Assembly (NCBI RefSeq): GCF_000282895.1
Contig: NZ_ALBQ01000044.1
Location: forward strand, 1 to 64,000
Direction of reading: 5' to 3'
Length of the DNA: 64,000 nt
DNA from: Sphingomonas sp. ATCC 31555
Lineage (GTDB): Bacteria > Pseudomonadota > Alphaproteobacteria > Sphingomonadales > Sphingomonadaceae
Shown: positions 61,532-64,000 of the stretch, piece by piece
How positions within the stretch are numbered: position 1 is the first letter of the stretch
How the letters are laid out: the number at the start of each line of letters is the position of its first letter
Notes under the pieces: generated by a model
What the model was told of the DNA's origin: nothing
What the model saw: the letters and a program-made list of their open reading frames with translations, nothing else
Databases searched by the model: none
Program-made: the position numbers and the translations under genes

Positions 61532-62422
61532 TCACAAGAGCGGCGTGGGCAGATTCTGGCCGGCGAAATGGGCGTCGAGATTGGCGAGGACCAGCGCGGC
61601 CATGGCCGCGCGACCTTCCTGCGTGGCGCTGCCCTGATGCGGGGCAAGGACGACCTGGTCCAGCGCGCGCAGCGCTTCGGGCACCTGCGGCTCCCGGGCG
61701 AACACATCCAGCGCAGCGCCAGCAATGGTGCCCGCCTGCAACGCGGCGATCAGCGCCGGTTCGTCGACCAGGCTGCCGCGTGCGATGTTGATCAGCACGC
61801 CCTGTGCACCGAGCGCGGACAGGGTGGTCGCGTCGACGATCCTGTCGGTCTCCGCCCCTCCCGGCGCGGCGAGGATCAGCACGTCGCTCGCGTTCGCCAG
61901 CACTGCGATGTCGGGCAGGTAGCGCCACGGCACCGGCTTTTCGCTGCGGGCGGTGTAGAGGAGTTCGGCCGCGAAGGGAGCGGCGCGTTCGGCGATGGCG
62001 GTGCCGATCTTGCCCAGGCCGAAGATGCCGATGCGGCGGCCGCTGGCGCGCCTGCCGAGCTGCGCCTTCCAGCCGCCGCCGCGCACCAGCGCATCGTTGG
62101 CGGCAATGCGGCGCTGGACGGCGAGCATCAGCCCGATCGCCAGATCCGCGACGTCTTCGGTCAACACGTCGGGCGTGGTGGTGACGCGGATGCCGCGCGC
62201 CCGGAGGGCTGCGAGATCGAGCCCATCATGGCCGACGCCGTGGATCGCGACGATTTCCAGCGCCGGCAGCTGGGCGAGCAACGTGCCCCCCAGCCGCATC
62301 TGGCCGCCACCGACAATCGCGCGGGTGCCGGGCGGAGGATCGCCTTCGTGCACGGTGAAGCGGTCGGCAAGCTCCGCGCGCAGGGCAGCGGAAACGGGCG
62401 TAGCGAGGTAGAGGTCGACCAT
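61532..62422 (-). CDS. 2-hydroxyacid dehydrogenase (GhrB/HPR-like)
   Basis: A 296-aa NAD(P)-dependent dehydrogenase of the D-2-hydroxyacid family. The dinucleotide loop is RRIGIFGLGKIGTAIAERAA. The catalytic trio is R in NIARGSLVDEPALIAAL, E in AGAALDVFAREPQVPEAL and H in VVLAPHQGSATQE. GVGHDGLDLAALRARGIRVT is a substrate-side signature of glyoxylate/hydroxypyruvate reductases. ATG 62422 is chosen; the longer open frame upstream runs antisense through the next genes. It converges with ruvA across the inverted-repeat element. Confidence 0.9.
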   Translation of the reverse strand: MVDLYLATPVSAALRAELADRFTVHEGDPPPGTRAIVGGGQMRLGGTLLAQLPALEIVAIHGVGHDGLDLAALRARGIRVTTTPDVLTEDVADLAIGLMLAVQRRIAANDALVRGGGWKAQLGRRASGRRIGIFGLGKIGTAIAERAAPFAAELLYTARSEKPVPWRYLPDIAVLANASDVLILAAPGGAETDRIVDATTLSALGAQGVLINIARGSLVDEPALIAALQAGTIAGAALDVFAREPQVPEALRALDQVVLAPHQGSATQEGRAAMAALVLANLDAHFAGQNLPTPLL

Positions 62423-62496
62423 GGTGCGGTGATGCGCCGCGGTGGTCGGCTTTGCCAGCCCGGAGCGGCAGCACGCGACCGGCGAAAGGCAATGCG

Positions 62497-63153
62497 ATGA
62501 ACGCGATTGGGTCTGGCTTTGCAGCGCGCATGATCGAATCCATGCCCCCCGGGGTGACGGTGCCTGCACCGCTGGCTCGCTTCTTCGCCTGGCAGGAGGC
62601 GAACGGGCTGGTGCGCGCCTTCCGCTCGGGCGGGGAATATGCGCAGATCGATACCGCAAGCGAGGCGGGGTGCATGTATGCCGCGCCAATCGATCCGGGG
62701 TATGCCGAGGCCTGGCTGTCGGCGGCGCCGCAGGCCGAGCGCGACCGGCTGGCAGCCTTTTTCCGTACCGGCGGCGATGGTTCCTATGCCGCGCTGTGGC
62801 GCGACGATGCCGGCGCCCAGCACATCGTGCATCTGGGATCCGGTTCGGGATCGACGATGCTGGGAGTGCTGGCCAGCGATCCGGTCGATTTCCTGCGGCT
62901 GCTGGCGATCGGCTATGAGGAATTGTGCTGGCCCGAACAATATGACCAGACACCGCGCGAGCTCGACGCCGAAAACGAGTATCTGGATGGCCCGCCCTGG
63001 GATCGCGCTGCCGCGCTCCGGGCCTGGGTGGAAGCGGCGTTCGGCGTAGCGGTGCCGCCCCGGGCCGCCGACATGCTGGGCCGGATCGCCGATATGGGCG
63101 ACCGCGACAGCACCGATGCGTTCCTGCGCTGGATACGACGGTGGCAGGCATGA
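62497..63153 (+). CDS. SMI1/KNR4 (SUKH)-like hypothetical protein
   Basis: A 218-aa soluble, acidic protein. The central part reads GGDGSYAALWRDDAGAQHIV, then HLGSGSGS and DFLRLLAIGYEELCW, which follows the strand-turn pattern of SMI1/KNR4 (SUKH) domains, proteins that often act as immunity factors for toxins. This is my pattern recognition, not a proven match. AAAGG precedes ATG 62497. The stop overlaps the 84-aa gene by 4 bp, which in turn overlaps ruvB, so all three are translationally coupled. I see no toxin gene in the window. Confidence 0.6.
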   Translation: MNAIGSGFAARMIESMPPGVTVPAPLARFFAWQEANGLVRAFRSGGEYAQIDTASEAGCMYAAPIDPGYAEAWLSAAPQAERDRLAAFFRTGGDGSYAALWRDDAGAQHIVHLGSGSGSTMLGVLASDPVDFLRLLAIGYEELCWPEQYDQTPRELDAENEYLDGPPWDRAAALRAWVEAAFGVAVPPRAADMLGRIADMGDRDSTDAFLRWIRRWQA

Positions 63154-63400
63154 CGACGCCGGCGATCGTCCATCTGCGCGACGTGATCACCGACGATGCC
63201 GGGCAGGTGGAGCAGGATTACAACTATCTCGTCTACGACTTTGGCGGCGAAATGATCGCGCGGGCCTATCTCGATACGCCACACAAGGTATCGGTGCTAC
63301 GGCAGGGGCCGGTGCCGGAGCCGGTGCTCGCCTATTTGCGCGCGCGCTTCGACAGCATCGACCAACTCGGCCCCCAAGGCTATGAAACCATCTGGAGCGC

Positions 63401-63404
<4 letters not shown>
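63150..63404 (+). CDS. 84-aa hypothetical protein coupled to ruvB
   Basis: An 84-aa protein ([20 protein letters not shown] start, then [20 protein letters not shown] and [15 protein letters not shown]). Predicted beta strands followed by a helix; no family recognised. It starts at ATG 63150 inside the SUKH-like gene's stop (ATGA) and its stop overlaps the ruvB start by the same 4-bp pattern. This coupling suggests co-regulation with ruvB, though no DNA-repair motif is present. Confidence 0.65.

Positions 63405-64000
<596 letters not shown>

Overview
The window is GC-rich, densely packed chromosomal DNA from an aerobic alphaproteobacterium, most likely Sphingomonas or a close relative. This is inferred from a ctaC-ctaD...ctaB-(small TM)-ctaG-ctaE-DUF983-SURF1-thrC oxidase block, a type B L36, TonB-dependent receptors, secreted M28/M61 peptidases and frequent 4-bp ATGA/GTGA overlaps. 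I recognise about 64 genes. I see no tRNA, rRNA, CRISPR array, insertion sequence or prophage. Most of the window reads as core or near-core genome, so the interest lies in small loci, repeats and broken synteny rather than in one large accessory system.

Layout. 0-2.4 kb: a 90-bp tandem repeat, then an overlapping run of an EamA exporter, a GNAT acetyltransferase, a SugE/Gdx-type SMR exporter and a frameshifted TfoX-N gene. 2.5-9.2 kb: a secreted GH31 glycosidase facing a minus-strand row of PHP metallohydrolase, DUF1345 protein, ppa and an M61 peptidase. 9.2-11.9 kb: a TelA-family gene with an XpaC-like membrane partner, and a DUF3237 protein. 12-13.9 kb: typA with a terminator. 13.9-15.2 kb: a YgaV/BigR-like repressor and a rhodanese-DUF2892 protein, divergent from a CxxC carboxymuconolactone-decarboxylase-family protein; this looks like a reactive-sulfur or peroxide response locus. 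15.3-17.5 kb: a lipoprotein, M14 carboxypeptidase and GNAT operon. 17.7-20.2 kb: rpmJ, a HAD phosphatase, a 730-bp repeat-bearing gap and a PAS-GGEEF diguanylate cyclase.

20.4-33 kb: a methyltransferase and thrC, divergent trhO, then the aa3-type oxidase genes (SURF1, DUF983, ctaE, ctaG, small TM protein, ctaB and, after a break, ctaD and ctaC). The break holds a 95-aa hypothetical and an oppositely oriented TonB siderophore-type receptor. 33.1-37.6 kb: pyrE-pdxJ, an inverted-repeat element, then acpS-lepB-AI-2E permease-maiA, running into a second TonB receptor. 39.6-45.1 kb: a glycan-type cluster of three glycosyltransferases, a polytopic membrane protein and a DUF2141 protein. 45.3-48.5 kb: Tat-exported PhoD and an ABC1 kinase separated by a perfect 17-bp-stem hairpin. 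48.5-55.4 kb: pepN, two tandem M28 peptidases and an SDR. 55.3-59.5 kb: EamA transporter, ltaE, and egtB-egtD for ergothioneine. 59.6-64 kb: a PduO-type cobalamin adenosyltransferase, a membrane protein, ruvA, a hydroxyacid dehydrogenase, a SUKH-like protein, an 84-aa protein and the 5' part of ruvB.

The loci most worth a second look are the persulfide-sensor-like regulator with its helically phased operator, the SUKH-like/84-aa pair coupled to ruvB and separating it from ruvA, the receptor interrupting the cta genes, and two repeat families (CCTAAACTT units and BIME-like inverted elements).
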